A stretch of DNA of 13,184 bases, taken from JBHJGU01 sp050331475 (GTDB lineage: Bacteria > Pseudomonadota > Alphaproteobacteria > Caulobacterales > Maricaulaceae). The DNA is taken from assembly GCA_050331475.1 (NCBI GenBank), contig JBHJGU010000067.1:1-13184 (forward strand). The letters run 5' to 3'. The notes under the pieces were generated by a model. The model was given only the letters and a program-made list of their open reading frames with translations, made no database searches and was not told where the DNA came from. The translations under genes were made by a program, and so were the position numbers. Shown piece after piece: positions 12,604 to 13,184 of this stretch (its first letter is position 1; each line of letters begins with the position of its first letter).

Positions 12604-13184
12604 TGCTCGATCACGACCGCGCCGGGGGCTATTGGGGCTCCGTCTACGTCTTCACCGCGATCAAAGGCTTGCAGGTGGTGATTGACGGCCCGGTGGGCTG
12701 CGAGAACCTGCCCGTCACCTCGGTGCTCCATTACACCGACGCTTTGCCGCCCCATGAATTGCCGATCGTCGTTACCGGCTTGGCGGAGGAAGAGTTGGGC
12801 AAGGAGGGCACCGAAGGCGCCATGAAGCGCGCTCGCGCCGCTTTAGACCCCGATCTTCCGGCTGTAGTGGTTACAGGCTCGATTGCGGAGATGATTGGCG
12901 GCGGGGTGACGCCTGAGGGCTCGAACATCCAGCGCTTCCTGCCGCGGACGATTGACGAGGATCAATGGCAGTCCGCGGACCGCGCTTTGCTCTGGCTCTG
13001 GAAAGAGTATGGCGCGAAGAAAGGCAAACGCCCCAAAGCGCGCAAGCGCGAGGAGGGCGCCAAGCCGCGGGTCAACATTATCGGTCCGGGTTATGGCATG
13101 TTCAACATGCCCTCGGATTTGCATGAAATGCGCCGGCTAGTTGAAGGCATCGGCGCTGAGGTGAACATGGTCTTCCCGCTGGGG
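12597..13184 (+). CDS. bchZ: Chlorophyllide a reductase subunit BchZ, 5' part (cut by window end)
   Basis: BchZ is the NifK/BchB-like partner of BchY in chlorophyllide oxidoreductase. The frame opens at ATG 12597 behind AGAGGAGC and stays open to the last base, giving 196 residues of what is normally a protein of about 490. 'LDHDRAGGYWGSVYVFTAIKG' opens the protein. 'DGPVGCENLPVTS' (C35) carries the expected cluster-binding cysteine. 'VVVTGSIAEMIGGGVTPEGSNIQRFLPRTIDEDQW' follows, and 'VNIIGPGYGMFNMPSDLHEMRRLVEGIGAEVNMVFPLG' closes the visible part. Between residues about 140 and 158 there is a very basic linker (Lys/Arg-rich). The 7-bp overlap with bchY implies coupled translation of the two subunits in equal amounts. 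Confidence 0.96.
   Translation, partial: MLVLDHDRAGGYWGSVYVFTAIKGLQVVIDGPVGCENLPVTSVLHYTDALPPHELPIVVTGLAEEELGKEGTEGAMKRARAALDPDLPAVVVTGSIAEMIGGGVTPEGSNIQRFLPRTIDEDQWQSADRALLWLWKEYGAKKGKRPKARKREEGAKPRVNIIGPGYGMFNMPSDLHEMRRLVEGIGAEVNMVFPLG

Noticed and set aside
1..13184. CRISPR arrays, tRNA or rRNA genes
   Set aside because: No regularly spaced direct repeats, cloverleaf patterns or rRNA-like segments were seen on either strand.

Overview
The window is a piece of a purple-bacterial photosynthesis gene cluster, cut off on the right inside bchZ and bounded on the left by an insertion sequence. High G+C content, densely overlapping genes and the order crtI-crtB / crtD-crtC / crtE-crtF / bchC-bchX-bchY-bchZ point to an anoxygenic phototrophic proteobacterium, most likely an alphaproteobacterium. 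This is the order remembered for Rhodobacter-type clusters, where pufBALM often follows bchZ. The species cannot be named from the sequence alone.

Layout. Positions 1-1058 hold an IS630-family element on the minus strand: matched terminal repeats and a transposase split into two frames at a 7-A run. Positions 1134-3705 hold crtI and crtB (plus strand, overlapping by 20 bp). Positions 3802-4367 hold two small membrane-protein genes that I do not recognise, where Rhodobacter has tspO. Positions 4371-6757 hold crtC and crtD on the minus strand, transcribed as crtD-crtC. Positions 6874-8894 hold crtE and crtF (plus strand), divergent from crtD. Positions 9019-13184 hold bchC, bchX, bchY and the start of bchZ (plus strand).

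How the genes work together. CrtE makes geranylgeranyl diphosphate, CrtB joins two of these into phytoene, and CrtI desaturates phytoene to neurosporene or lycopene. CrtC adds water at C-1,2, CrtD introduces the 3,4 double bond and CrtF methylates the 1-hydroxyl. Together these give acyclic methoxy-carotenoids of the spheroidene or spirilloxanthin type; crtA is not in the window. BchX, BchY and BchZ form the nitrogenase-like chlorophyllide oxidoreductase that makes the bacteriochlorin ring, and BchC oxidises the 3-hydroxyethyl side chain to 3-acetyl on the way to bacteriochlorophyll a.

Regulation visible in the sequence. The bchC promoter carries a perfect TGTC-N10-GACA palindrome (PpsR/CrtJ type) over a TTGACA -35 box, a second TGT/ACA pair over the -10, and a strong two-part hairpin in the leader ending just before the Shine-Dalgarno. 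crtI looks leaderless. The most novel material is the two-gene membrane module at 3802-4367 and the bchC leader hairpin.
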